Source: Gautieria morchelliformis
Lineage: Eukaryota; Basidiomycota; Agaricomycetes; Gomphales; Gomphaceae
Assembly (NCBI GenBank): GCA_015179125.1
Contig: WHVA01000151.1
Coordinates: 62,001 to 126,000 of the forward strand
DNA length: 64,000 nt
Direction of reading: 5' to 3'
The notes under the pieces are model-generated. The model did no database searches and was not told where the DNA came from. It worked only from the letters and a program-made list of their open reading frames with translations. Position numbers and translations under genes: made by a program. This document shows, piece after piece, positions 46,583 to 56,655 of this stretch. Numbering within the stretch: position 1 is the first letter of the stretch; each line of letters opens with the position of its first letter.

Positions 46583-47071
46583 TGTTAGCAACTAGGGGCT
46601 ATGGCAGGGAAGGTTCGGTAGAGTTCTTAGAAAGCTAGAATCAAATATACTCTCTCAGTGAATTTATTGTCACTGATATATTAATACAATACCTAGAATC
46701 AAATATACTACATGATTTTTAGTCAACATGCTATGTAAATATGAAAGATACTACTCGCCTCTCTCAGTGAATTTATTGTCACTGAGAGAGGAGTATAATC
46801 CTGTCTCAGAAGGCATATACGTGCACCCGGCCCTTTAGCGCCCAAGAGCTCGCGCGTCGAAGTCATTTCAAACTCCGCTGGGTGCAGCCGCCTGTGAAAA
46901 TAGAAATAACAAAGTGGAATGGAGAGATAGGGAGTGACTGGAAAATTTCGAAAATAAGCAGAGAAATGGATGCATGGTACAAGAACAATGTGAGAAACAA
47001 TTGGAAACACCACACAATAAATTGAACATATTATGCTTGATTTTGGTGCAGGAGCATAAATGCACCCAACA
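46583..47071 (-). mobile_element. Solo LTR, family C (copy C3), in G integrase leader
   Basis: On the minus strand TGTTGGGTGC...TTGCTAACA, 489 bp. AGTCG flanks it at 46578-46582 and 47072-47076. It has the family hairpin at 46758-46791 (8-nt loop) and the direct-repeat/half-hairpin module at about 46630-46700. Confidence 0.93.
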
Positions 47072-48598
47072 AGTCGCACCTCGGCTTGGTTGATGACCCG
47101 AGGTGGACCACAGACCCCGAGGGCTTTCTCAAGCTTGACAACCGAACCTATGTTCCAGCGGCACACAACCTTCGACTTCGCATCCTGCAATACAAGCACG
47201 ACCACATTCTCTCAGGACACTTCAGGGTCAACAAGACCTTGGAGTTGATCTGAAGAGATTACACTTGGCCAGGGATTAGACCCTTTGTCAAGGAGTATTG
47301 CAAGACTTGCACCACTTGTATGCGAAGTAAGCCGCAACGTCACAAGCCCTATGGTCTCCTCAAACAACTCCCCGTTCCCGAGAAGCCTTGGAATTCCATC
47401 TCTATGGATTTCATTGAGCAGATCCCCCCTTCATCCGAGTTCACCTTCATACTAGTGATTGTTGACCGCTTCACTAAGCAGGTTATCTTCATTCCAACCA
47501 CCGACAAGATAACCTCGCAAGAGCTCGCTCACCTCTTCGTCCTTCATGTCTTTTCCAAGCATGGAGTGCCCTCGCACGTCACCTCGGACAGGGGTTCCGA
47601 GTTTGTCTCGCACGTCTGGCGTTCTCTAGGGAAAGCCTGGACATGCGGTTGCATTTCACCTCGGGATATCATCCCGAGGGTGACGGTCAAACCGAGCGTG
47701 CTAACCAGACCTTGGAACAGTACCTCAGGATATACTGCAACTATCAACAGTCCAATTGGGCTTCGCTCCTTCCCCTAGCCGAGTTCGCTTACAACAATGC
47801 GCCTAGCGCAACCACCAGCATATCCCCATTCTTTGCTAATAAGGGTTACCACCCGAACCTCACAGTCCACCCCAAGCGCGACCTCGCCTCGGCACGAGCT
47901 CGAGACTTCGTGGTTGACCTGGATGAGCTACACCAAGAACTTCGCTGCGCCATCCTCGAGGCTCAGAAGACCTACCAAGCCTCGGCTGATGTTCGCCGCA
48001 AACCCGCTCCTGATTTCCAAGTAGGATCCCTCGCCTTTGTAAAGGCACAGTATTTCAGAACAACTCGGCCAACCAAGAAGCTTGCCAAGAAGTTCTTCTG
48101 TCCTTTTGAGATCATTTCCCGAGCAGGCACTCACTCCTTCACCCTTCGACTTCCAGAACACATGCATTCAGTCCATCCAGTATTCCACGTATCCATGCTC
48201 GAACCAGCCTCGCCCAACACCATCCCGAACCGAGTTCAGCCACCTCCGCCCCCAGTCGTTATCGACGGCGAGCCCAAGTTCTAAGTCTCCTAAATCCTCG
48301 ACTCGAAGATCGATAATAGACGAAGGAGCTGCAAGCTGCTCTATCTTGTTAGGTGGACTGGTTACGAAGGTACCGACGAAGAAACCTCGTGGATCCTCGC
48401 TTCCGAGCTTGATCATGCCTCGGAGCTGGTCACTGACTTCCACCAGTCTTATCCGGGCAAGCCGGGACCGTTGACTGCTCTATGATCGTTTCCTTGTTTA
48501 ACCCCCATGACCCCAGTAGTTAGATAACAAAATTCCCTCGCAATCGAACAACAAAATCAATAAAACCCAAGAAAAGATTCCATTATTCCATTACTAGA

Positions 48599-49633
48599 TT
48601 ACTCCAACATCCTCGCATCCTCTTCCTCGCTCTCCTCACTATCCTCGCCTGACTCCTCCTCATTACTACTGCTACTTCGCTCCACCAGACCCCCATGTCC
48701 CCCATAATCCGCCAAGTCTCTCGCCCCCTGCATCCGCTTCAAGTAATTCTGCCTCCTCCTTATCCTCATGAACTCCACATCCACCCTGTTCATCCTATCA
48801 TTCCCAGCCCTAAACTCCCCCAACAACTCGCACACCCTTTCCTCTACCTCGGCTTCCTTCCCCTCACTCTGCCTCGCTCCCTCTGTCCCCTTACCCTACT
48901 CCTCGCTCATCCTCACTTCCATCCTCTCCACCCTCGTCTCGAGATTCCACTCGACCCAGTCGCTCGAGTCGTCGCCAACCTCAACCTCGTCCCGAACCTT
49001 GGCCTCTTTGCTCGGCCTTGGTCCATCCTCGCTGTTCTCGCTCCTCGCCCGCTTCTTGCCCACGGCGCTCGCCTGACCCTTTCCTGGGTTTGCCTTGCTG
49101 CGACGACCAAGGGCTATACTACAGCCCAAGGACCGTGTCCTGCACCATACGCAGGCGCCCTGGTCGGCGATGCTGAAGTCGAGGCTCACCGTGTGGAGGC
49201 AGGTGTAGTCGCGCTCTTCGCAGCGCGCACACCTCGCCTCGGCCTTCACCCCGAGCAGCCAGTTACGAGGCCCTCCATCGGCGAGCTTGTACCCGTATAG
49301 GGTCAAGTCCATCGGGTGGTAAGCGAAAAGCATTCGCTTGTACTACTCAAATCAGCATCGAGCGAAAGACGAGACTACCACACGACTTACCTTCTTGCCG
49401 TTCGGCCCCTCCTGCCACGGCTCCCACATATCTATGGCCACCGCCTCATCAATGGGCCATGTGCCCACCTCGGGTCGAACCTCGGGCATAACCTCACCCG
49501 AGGGACCGTTCTCCTCAGACAGCAAGGTCTGGTCGAACGTGTTATTCACACTGTTTTCGTCGATAGCAGAGTTGAATAGAGGTTGAGGGCGCACCATATT
49601 TGTTGGCACTTGGGTTTGCTGCCTCCTACCCAC
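48599..49633 (-). CDS. Spliced Cys-rich gene antisense to element G
   Basis: Minus-strand gene lying between the chromodomain and the 3' LTR of G. ATG 49633, 81 codons (ending EGPNGKK), then an intron at 49343-49390 (GTAAGT...TAG, 48 nt, phase 0). The frame then continues YKRMLFAYHPMDLTLYGY, a Cys cluster CARCEERDYTC...CVWCRTRSLGCS followed by a basic patch, KKRARSENSEDGPRPSKEA, a coiled coil (LETRVERMEVRMSEE), a TAG at 48896-48898, and an in-frame acidic tail (ESGEDSEESEEEDARMLE). The Cys spacing echoes the arm gene at 28086. Promoter probably in the 3' LTR region. A zinc-cluster regulator is an inference; no known domain is certain. Confidence 0.7.
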
Positions 49634-49768
49634 CCTTTTATCTAACCTCGGCTACGATTAAGCTTCGCCTTTCCGGCGACTTAACATTGGGCCGGGATCT
49701 AGAGTCGAGGATAGGCGAACCTTGTTCATATTATGGCCTCGAGGGTCTCGGCCATAAGGAGGGGATAC

Positions 49769-50356
49769 TGTAAGAACCCGGCCTTTGGCCAGTTACTTAC
49801 CGATATAACTTTCTTCTGAGCCCGAGCCTTGTGATACTTGTGCCCGAGTACATATGATTCTTATCCTGCGCCCGAGCCCAAGCTAGAGCTAGAGCTCATA
49901 TCCGACCTTGATCCCATGCCCGTATCCTCTTAGTTACTGATCCCGCTCCATCATGCATCATTCATATATTACCTCGCCCTGACCTCGCTCCCCTGACCTC
50001 GCCCTGACCTCGCTCCCCTGACCTCACCCTGACCTCCACTAATATGTTCACCCCTGACTTGTATCTTCGCTTGTATATAAACCCCCCTGTATGCATTCCT
50101 ACTCCTCAGTCTGAAAATCAACTATCGTATACTTTGATCCTTAGTTAGTTTCTAAGCCTCGCCTCTTAAAGCCAAACCTCGCCTCTTATTCGTTTGCCTC
50201 CGAAGTTGGGACTCGTGCGTAGGGTCGGCGCAGAACATAAGCTTAAGCCTAGTCCCTCTCCGACTGCCCCATCCAAACCTCGCCCCGTAACCTCGGACCT
50301 TACCTTGGGTTTCGCCCCCGACCTCGGTCAACCTTACGACGGATCATATCGTAACA
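49769..50356 (+). repeat. 3' LTR of element G
   Basis: 588 bp, same ends as the 5' LTR. The polypurine tract GGCCATAAGGAGGGG lies directly upstream (49750-49764). The TSD TCTGG follows. It differs from the 5' copy by few substitutions and one tandem duplication near 49985-50035. Confidence 0.92.
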
Positions 50357-50361
50357 TCTGG

Positions 50362-51380
50362 TCGAAGATAGAAATCTATAGGAGAGGGCTCAAGATGATG
50401 GTCACAGTGAGGTCAAGTTTTGCACAAGATAGATGTATGATAATTGAACTGGGGAATGTACATGCGAATGTAAACTACTTATACCGAATGCTCATATGAT
50501 GCTAGGGAATAGGAAAGAGCACTGCAGGCATATAAAAGTTTTCTTGTCTGAAATACTGCTGAAAAAACTGTAAAAATTTTCCAAAAATCTTTAGTGTTTC
50601 TTATGTAAAAAAAAACTATAATAAAATTTTGTGTTTTTATTAGAATTTGTTGAGCAAGAAAGTGGTAAAAAATTTAAAAGTTTTTTTCAGGGTTTTTTAT
50701 GGGTTTCTTTGTGAAAACAAAGAAACTTATAAAAAGACATAAAAAAATCTGCAAAAAAACTTTAAACTTTTTTACAATTTTCTTGCTCAACAAATTATTA
50801 CAAAAACACAAACATAAAATTTTATTAAAGTTTTTTTACATTTAAAACACTAAAAAAATTTGGCATATCTTTACAGTTTTTTGAACAGTTTTTCAGACCG
50901 GAAAATCCTTATATGCCTCCAGTGGAGGCTGTCTTGAGTCAGGGTTGGATAGGGGTGCACAGTCAGGATACAAATAGATGAAACACAGATACAATGGAAG
51001 AGGAGAGGAGTGTGAACATGAAACAATGGAGGGAGAGAGGATGAAGGTATCTATGTAAGAAACCACGCCTTGAGACCTGCATACATGTTACCCTGCACGG
51101 ACTCTTCGTCTGCTGGGTTGATCCCACACGATCTATGGGTAGGACGTTCCATGAATGCATTGCGGTCATACGAACACCTAAAGGGGTCAAGTCGGGAAGA
51201 TGACGGGGCCAGTGATGAACCATCACACCAGGTAAAGGATGTCAATCATGTTGGGTGGCATGCCTGCTGGTGAATGATGCAAGTAGTGAATGGTCATTCA
51301 GTGAATTTGGCAAGGAGCAAATGGAGCAAACATGGAGGAGGAGTGGCAAAGGGGAAAGTAGGGGTAGCTGGGACATTCCT
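50362..51380 (-). mobile_element. LTR family A, inverse partial copy A3
   Basis: The reverse complement of A1/A2 runs from the edge of element G (TCGAAGATAGAAATC) through GTAAACTACTTATA, GTCAGGGTTGGATAGGGG and GTTGATCCCACACGA to about 51380, then fades into Copia integrase. A 405-bp foldback (50520-50924) interrupts it. Element G appears to have landed inside it. Its far ends are not defined. Confidence 0.7.
50520..50924. mobile_element. 405-bp foldback MITE with CACTG ends
   Basis: The left end is CACTGCAGGCATATAAAAG and the right end, inverted, is CACTGGAGGCATATAAGGA. GAG flanks it at 50517-50519 and 50925-50927. Deleting it restores LTR A sequence (AGGAAAGAG-GCTG). It is AT-rich and folds back on itself around the centre near 50720 (GTTTCTTTGTG / CAAAGAAAC). 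The ends and body resemble the giant element at 25373-34141. Confidence 0.88.
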
Positions 51381-51389
51381 GGGGTGAAA

Positions 51390-51835
51390 GGGAGTGAACC
51401 TTCTTCCACCCAGGTAATGCCGGAGGAAGTATGGGAGGGGGACGTTGAGATGTGGATCTTGTCAGTCCAAAGGCCTGGGAGGTCATCGTTGTCAGTAGCA
51501 TGTATAGTGACTCTCTCGATGTGATTAGACTCATCAAAAATGGCATTGCGTGCCTTGATTATTGAGTGGGTTCGTGGGACCCAGATTTTGTAGGCTTTGG
51601 AGTCATCGAAGTATCCAACTTGTACTCTCCCTTTCTCCTGATGGCCTTCGGTATCAATGCCCAGCACTTTGTGCCATAAGTGCATAGCCAGTCGAGCTTG
51701 GGCTTTGATCCCCAGAAGGCCTCGTACGGCGACATCCCTATGTGTGAGTGTAGCACATGGTTCCTGACAAAGTTTACCATGTGGATTGCTGATACCCAGA
51801 ACTTGTTTGACAGTTCAGAGTTGTGCTGGAGGGTG
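51390..51835 (-). pseudogene. Copia H integrase, C-terminal piece
   Basis: Continues the integrase beyond element T: MLTLQHNSELSNKFWVSAIH, then a segment with MSPYEAFWGSKPKLDWL, GYFDDSKAYKIWVPRTHSII, RNAIFDESNHIERV. These match the end of Copia integrases, just before RT. One frame shift lies near 51600. It breaks off near 51390 at LTR A3. Confidence 0.85.
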
Positions 51836-51840
51836 AGCAT

Positions 51841-52045
51841 TGGAGCAGGGGGATCTGGAGACCAGAGAAGAGCCTACAGCTCGCAGCTGTGCCCTGGTGG
51901 AAGGCAAGAAGGGATGATGATATAATCTATGTGACAGTGACTAGCTACAGATGCCCGGCTCTCTGGCTCTCTCTGCTGTACCGCTGTACCATGGCCTCCT
52001 CCCTGGTCCCTGGCCTACTCCGCTACCCCAGGAGCTCCTGCTCCA
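51841..52045 (-). repeat. 3' LTR of element T
   Basis: 205 bp with perfect 9-bp inverted ends. It differs from the 5' copy by a 9-bp duplication (GTACCGCTGTACC versus GTACC) and about ten substitutions, so T is moderately old. It is the downstream LTR for the minus-strand gene. Confidence 0.85.
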
Positions 52046-52904
52046 GGTTCCCCCCCTCGAGGGAACGCATGCCCTCATGCGTCGCCCACATCCCTCTCTA
52101 TCTCTCCAGCTCTCCACCATCCAGAGGGAGATTCTATTCACGGTGTTGTGTGGTTGGCAATGTGTGCTGAACTGGTAACTAGTCCAGGTGATAGTGGCGG
52201 GTGTTGGGGTCTTGTGTGCATGTATCCAGGGAGTCGCTGGGTGCTGTGGAGTAAAGGGGGGCTTTGGTGTGGGGTGTGGATGTGTGGGGCGGTGTCCTCA
52301 GCGCTGAAGGCCCTTCCATGCGCTAGAGGTGCCTGACCCAAGGCCTGACAGGTCTCGGGGAGTCGCCAATGGTGGTGGTGTTCTATTCCCGTACTCTTGT
52401 TCATCTTCGTCTCCCCATGACCATCCTTGCTGCTTTTCTCTCTTTGCCCCACGCTCTTGGGCCTCCCATGCATGTCCTCGTATCCCTGTGGTGCATCCTC
52501 ACGTGTCTGCATCGTCTCACCGTTCATGTGCATCGTCAGCTCGGGAGTGCTCATTGTGGGGTCATGTGAGGGTGCTATGTGGGGTTCGGGCGTACTGTGG
52601 GTCGTCTTCACAGTCATCCCACAATTTTCATCCTCTCCGTGGGTGTTGTCTCCTTTCCCGTCGACTCCCTCACATTCCCTTCCTTCTCCCTTGCCCCTCT
52701 CTCCTCGGCTTCCTTTTCCTTCATCTCCATCGTCTCATGGGTCCACCGTTCGACGTTGTTTGTCTGGGCTGCGGTCTCATGAGTCGGTGTGTCGTTTTCC
52801 ACAGTGAGAGTGGCAGGGGGGTGTGTGGCTGCATGGGGCAGGCGGTGTGTGTGTGGGTCATTGTTTGCATGGTCGCACGTGTCCCACTGCTCTGCAGTCA
52901 CTGG

Positions 52905-54148
52905 TGTCATGACGGGTTTATTTCCCATACTCAGATGCTCAGTTTTCCTATTTTCTCACTCCACCTTCGTGTTCTTTCCGATCGCCATTGCCATGTTCAG
53001 CAACCAATTCTTGCTGTTCGTGCCAATTGCCATAGCCACACCGTCAAACACATGATCAACATCTTTGGACTGACTTGGCAGTCATCGCTGGGTCTACCAC
53101 CTCCTCTGCGCAACCCTCTTCCGAGGGCGTCCAGGTAATTGGATTGTCATGACCTGTGTATTTCCTGCACCTTGTTATCCCCATTTCCCCTTTCGCTACT
53201 CCTCTTCCCTGTTCGCTCGTCTTCGCCCTCCACCTTGACCACTCCTGCCCTATGTCATCTCCACTGGCCCTTCCTCGCATTTCACCAAACGGCCATTCAC
53301 TGCTCGCATCATTCGCCAACAGGCACACCATCAAACCACGATCGACATCCCAATCTGGCAGAATGGCTCGTCAGTAACTCCATCAGCTTCTCGATCCAAC
53401 CCCCTTTTGGTGTTCATATGAGCAGGGTGCGTTCGCGGGACATCTTACCCGTGGGTCATGTGGGATCAACCCAGTAGATGAAGAACCCGTGCAGGGCAGG
53501 GTATATGCGGGCCCCAAGACATGATTTCGTATATAGGTGTCTTCGCCACCTTCACCCTCCGTTGTTTCATGTTCTCCCTCTTCTCTCATTCTATTGTATG
53601 TTTATTTCATCTATGTTGTATCATGACTGCGCACCCCTATCCAACCCTGACTCCCGACGGCCTCTTTCCTATTCGCTGATACCTTACGAGCATTCGATAT
53701 AAGTAGTTTACATTCGCATGTATATTCCCCAGTTCAATTATCATACGTCGTTCATCTTGTGCAAACTTGACCTCGCTGTGGTCACCATCTTAAGCCCTCC
53801 CTTGGAGACTTCTATCTTCAACTAGCAGAGGACTTAGGCGTCACTGGTGAGTTCTCATACTTCATCTTCGTTACCTTAGCCTTCGAACCATTTTCTGTGC
53901 TGTTGGCGAAGGGATTGTTGAAACTTAGACAGCCCTTTCGTGAGACCTTGCACGTTACATCATCAAGTGCCACGGGCTATTTTGCTACAACTGTAGATAG
54001 GGCGAGCCCCATTCGGGCAACTCTCTTACCTTGTGAACATTCATTGGTTCATCTATTCGCCGAACGGCATACCTATTCGCACAAGTTATTCGGGCATTCG
54101 CTGTGTTCACTAATACACGATATTAACGCCTAAAAACCAATATTGACA
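52905..54148 (+). mobile_element. Solo LTR, family A (copy A2), in element T
   Basis: Begins TGTCATGACGG and ends AATATTGACA, 1244 bp. Exact ACTGG on both sides (52900-52904 and 54149-54153). It is about 60 bp longer than A1, mainly around 53200. It confirms the family ends used for A1. Confidence 0.95.
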
Positions 54149-55011
54149 ACTGGTTGTGCCTGCGTCTGTGCGCGTGGGCCATGAATCATGTCGGGTGCGT
54201 CACACTGTCTCCAGGTTGTCGTCTCGTGTGCTCGTTGTGTGGCATCGTTCATGCTCGTCACCGGCTCGCAAGTTGATGGGGCTGTGGCTGCAGGTGGTGC
54301 GGGTGATGGCTGTGTGTGGAGCTGTGTGGCCTCGGACAGGTTTGTGGTCTTGGACAGGACCGCCAGGGTGTGGTGCTGCATGGCTGTGACTGCGTGGAGC
54401 TGGCCGTGTGTGCGTGAGTCGTCATCTGCACGGTTGTACAGGTCTCGCTGCTCTGGGGCCATTGTTTGCGTCTGCATCTGCGCGACTGCCTCTGCTCTGT
54501 GCATGCGTGGGCCTGGCGTCGTCGTCTCGCATGTCTGTCACATGGCGCCTTTTGTGCACGTGGCAGGCTTGCGAGTCTGCGCTGCTCTAGCTGCGTGGTG
54601 CATAGTTGGTGGCTACATGCTCTCCGGCACGTTTTGGTGAGTCTGTGACGCAGCGTCATTCATCTGTGTGGTTGTAGAGCATGTCGGTGCAGGTGGCTGT
54701 GGTCCAGGGGGCATGTACGTTGTCTGCATGGTTGCATCACACGTCCGGCTTCTGCTTGCGCATGTCTGTGTGTCTGCATTGCGCATCCATGTCTGATTCT
54801 CCAGGGTCTGTGGCACAGTGTCGTTCATTTGTGTCCCAGTCTCGCAAGTTGGCACGTAGGTCGTCCTTACTAGGGCAGCTAGCCTATGGGTGGCAGCGTG
54901 GAGGTGGCTGTGTATTTGCATTATGGCGCTGAGCTGCGTCGCGTCCTTGGTGGTCTGCGTGGCTGTATCACGTGTCTGTGTCTGTGCGGCCGTTTCTGTC
55001 ATGTGTGCATG

Positions 55012-55699
55012 TGTTACGACCATGCATTTCCGACTTCCGACCCTCAGTTCCGCAATACCTTCCGCCCCTACGATATTTCCGCAACACATTCCGCCCCTCC
55101 GATATTTCCGACATTCCGCCCCTTGTACATTTCCCTTGTTCTTTCGACTCTATTACTCGGACCCACCGGACCCACCTTACCGTTCATCAAGACCATATGT
55201 CCGACCCTCCTTGTGTTTCGTTGTCAGATATGTTTTCCTGACCCCTTGTTCTTTGCCATTGTTCTACCTTACCCTGAACCCCCCTTGTAGTCCCATTGTT
55301 CCCAATAGTTAGTTCCCACGCATTGTCTACTCGACTTCCGCTTCCTCCGGAATTTGCTTAGTACCATATCATTACCTGTTGTCTCAGCTCTTTGTATAAA
55401 AGCCTGCCATGTATGTCTCTTATTCTGCAATCAGATAATCACCTTCGATACTTGATTTCCTTCGCTCCATCTCCTGTTCTTAGCACAGCAAGTCTAGCAA
55501 GACCTCAGCCTCTCTGCCTCCTGCCTTCCGTCTTCTGCCTTAGTTCTGACTCAAGTTCTGACTAACTCTTGTTTAGTACATTCCGACTTCCGACTCATTT
55601 CCGAAATACTTAGGACGATAGTTCATTGGGGGCGCAACCTATAAGTTGAAGCCGCTGTCCTTTCCAGTTCCGACTTAGCGGAAATCTCGATACGTAACA
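55012..55699 (+). mobile_element. Solo LTR, family B (copy B2), in element T
   Basis: Begins TGTTACGACC and ends TACGTAACA, 688 bp. Exact GCATG on both sides (55007-55011 and 55700-55704). Excision leaves the T gene in frame. Closely similar to B1 in element G. Confidence 0.95.
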
Positions 55700-56458
55700 G
55701 CATGTGCGCTTGTCGTTCTGGGGTGCGCGCCGCAGTGGTGGCAGCCGTCGTGCTGCGTCGGTGCTAGTGGTATGGGAAAGAAATGTGGGGCTGGTGGCGC
55801 CAATATTGCGCATGGGGGTCGTGCTGGCCGGGTCATGGTGCGGTCACGTGCACTCTCCCTTTCCGTCCCCTGGTCTGTCTCACTGACTAGCCCTCGGCCG
55901 CCTCTGTGCTCGTGTCCGCGCTTGTTTTCTGTCTCGCACCTGGCTTCCCTGGTGTTCTTGAGTTCCGCACCCTGTGTCGCTTGCCGACTTTCATTCCTTG
56001 TTTTACAAGGCTCTGTTCCCAGGTCGGTCTGTGATGAGCGCCAGTCGTCCTCGGCTGCGTCCTCGGCCTGGCTGTGAACTTCCCGCTTGAGCTGTCTCGG
56101 GCTCGACACCCCTCATCCTTTCTCTTTGACCTCTGCTGAGCTTTCGTGGTCTGGCCTGTGCTCTGTGGCTGTCTGTCATCTGTGGCTGCTTTTGGTCCTG
56201 TTCCCCACTCGATGAAGGCAGTCCTGATCGCCTGCCAGTTCATGCGGTCTCCGCTGTACGCTGTTTCCCACCATTTCTTCACATTGGTGTGTTTCCCGAG
56301 TTGTGGTAAGAAGAATTTGATCTTCTTTTCATCGTCGAGTAGGTCATCTGTGCAGGCTTTGAAGTAGCTCAGCCAAGCCGCCGCGTCCTCGGTGTTTCCT
56401 GAAAAGAACATGTCGGCACCGGTATTAATCAGGATCGGATTCCCTCGGTGTCACCACG

Positions 56459-56655
56459 TGGAGCAGGGGGATCTGGAGACCGGAGAAGAGCCTATGGCTC
56501 GCAGCTGTGCCCTGGTGGAAGGCAAGAGAGGATGATGGTATAATCTATGTGATAGTGACTAGCTACAGATGCCCGGCTCTCCGGCTCTCTCCGCTGTACC
56601 AAGGCCTCCTCCCTGGTCCCTGGCCTACTCCGCTACTCCAGGAGCGCCTGCTCCA
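56459..56655 (-). repeat. 5' LTR of element T
   Basis: 197 bp, TGGAGCAGG...CCTGCTCCA. On the minus strand it is followed by CG and the primer-binding site. The last base may belong to the TSD (AGCGT). Confidence 0.85.

Larger units (their letters stand above)
43525..48484 (+). pseudogene. G pol: protease, RT, RNase H, integrase, chromodomain
   Basis: Protease motif ALVDCGSSDCFIES (near 43735), split at VVLG by LTR B1 and resuming HNWLTRYNLLIDL. RT: PVLFVRKKDGSLWLCVDFQG, TGA for Trp at 45435-45437 (GDE-stop-KTAFRTRY), LVMPFGLTNGPAAFQRFM, VVYLDDILIYS. RNase [16 protein letters not shown] then a frame shift; [11 protein letters not shown]. Integrase after LTR C3: GHFRVNKTLELI-stop (TGA 47251-47253), CKTCTTC, SMDFIEQIP, VTSDRGSEF, frame shift, GDGQTERANQTLEQYLR. 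The chromodomain LVRWTGYEGTDEETSWI follows two TAA codons. The order is the chromovirus type. Confidence 0.88.
41774..50356 (+). mobile_element. Ty3-type chromodomain LTR retrotransposon G (8.6 kb)
   Basis: 5' LTR 41774-42336 and 3' LTR 49769-50356, both TGTAAGAACCC...ATCGTAACA, flanked by TCTGG (41769-41773 and 50357-50361). Between them: gag, protease, RT, RNase H, integrase, chromodomain, then an antisense gene and a polypurine tract (GGCCATAAGGAGGGG). Nested in it are solo LTR B1 (in the protease) and C3 (before the integrase). Stops and frame shifts disable gag and pol. The 3' LTR has a 25-bp tandem duplication of CCTGACCTCGCTCCC type. Confidence 0.92.
52138..56411 (-). pseudogene. Gag plus repetitive region of element T, interrupted twice
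   Basis: ATG 56411, about 50 nt after the LTR. The first 130 residues are gag-like: AAWLSYFKACTDDLLDDEKK, FFLPQLGKHTNVKKWWETAY, WQAIRTAFIEWG. After a frame change comes a charged Arg/Glu/Thr-rich stretch. Across LTR B2 it continues in frame (TSAHA-HMTETAAQT) into a repetitive part where blocks like HLHAATHR, CETGTQMNDT and CEPVTSMNDATQ recur about every 40-50 residues. Across LTR A2 it goes on (QAQP-VTAEQWDTCDHAN) to a C-terminus ending near 52138. One stop lies at 54613. There is no protease, RT or zinc knuckle. The repeats may be a structural or binding domain. Confidence 0.65.
51841..56655 (-). mobile_element. Gag-only LTR element T (TR-GAG type)
   Basis: LTRs at 51841-52045 (205 bp) and 56459-56655 (197 bp), both TGGAGCAGG...CCTGCTCCA. 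A primer-binding site TGGTGACACCGAGGG (minus strand, 56442-56456) lies 2 nt inside the 5' LTR; a purine tract (GAGGGGGGGAA, minus strand) adjoins the 3' LTR. The flanks AGCAT/AGCGT fit a 5-bp TSD; removing T rejoins Copia integrase (TLQEG-MLTLQ). Internally there is one gag-like gene and no pol. Solo LTRs A2 and B2 are nested. Without them T is about 2.9 kb. It must borrow RT and integrase from another element. Confidence 0.85.
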
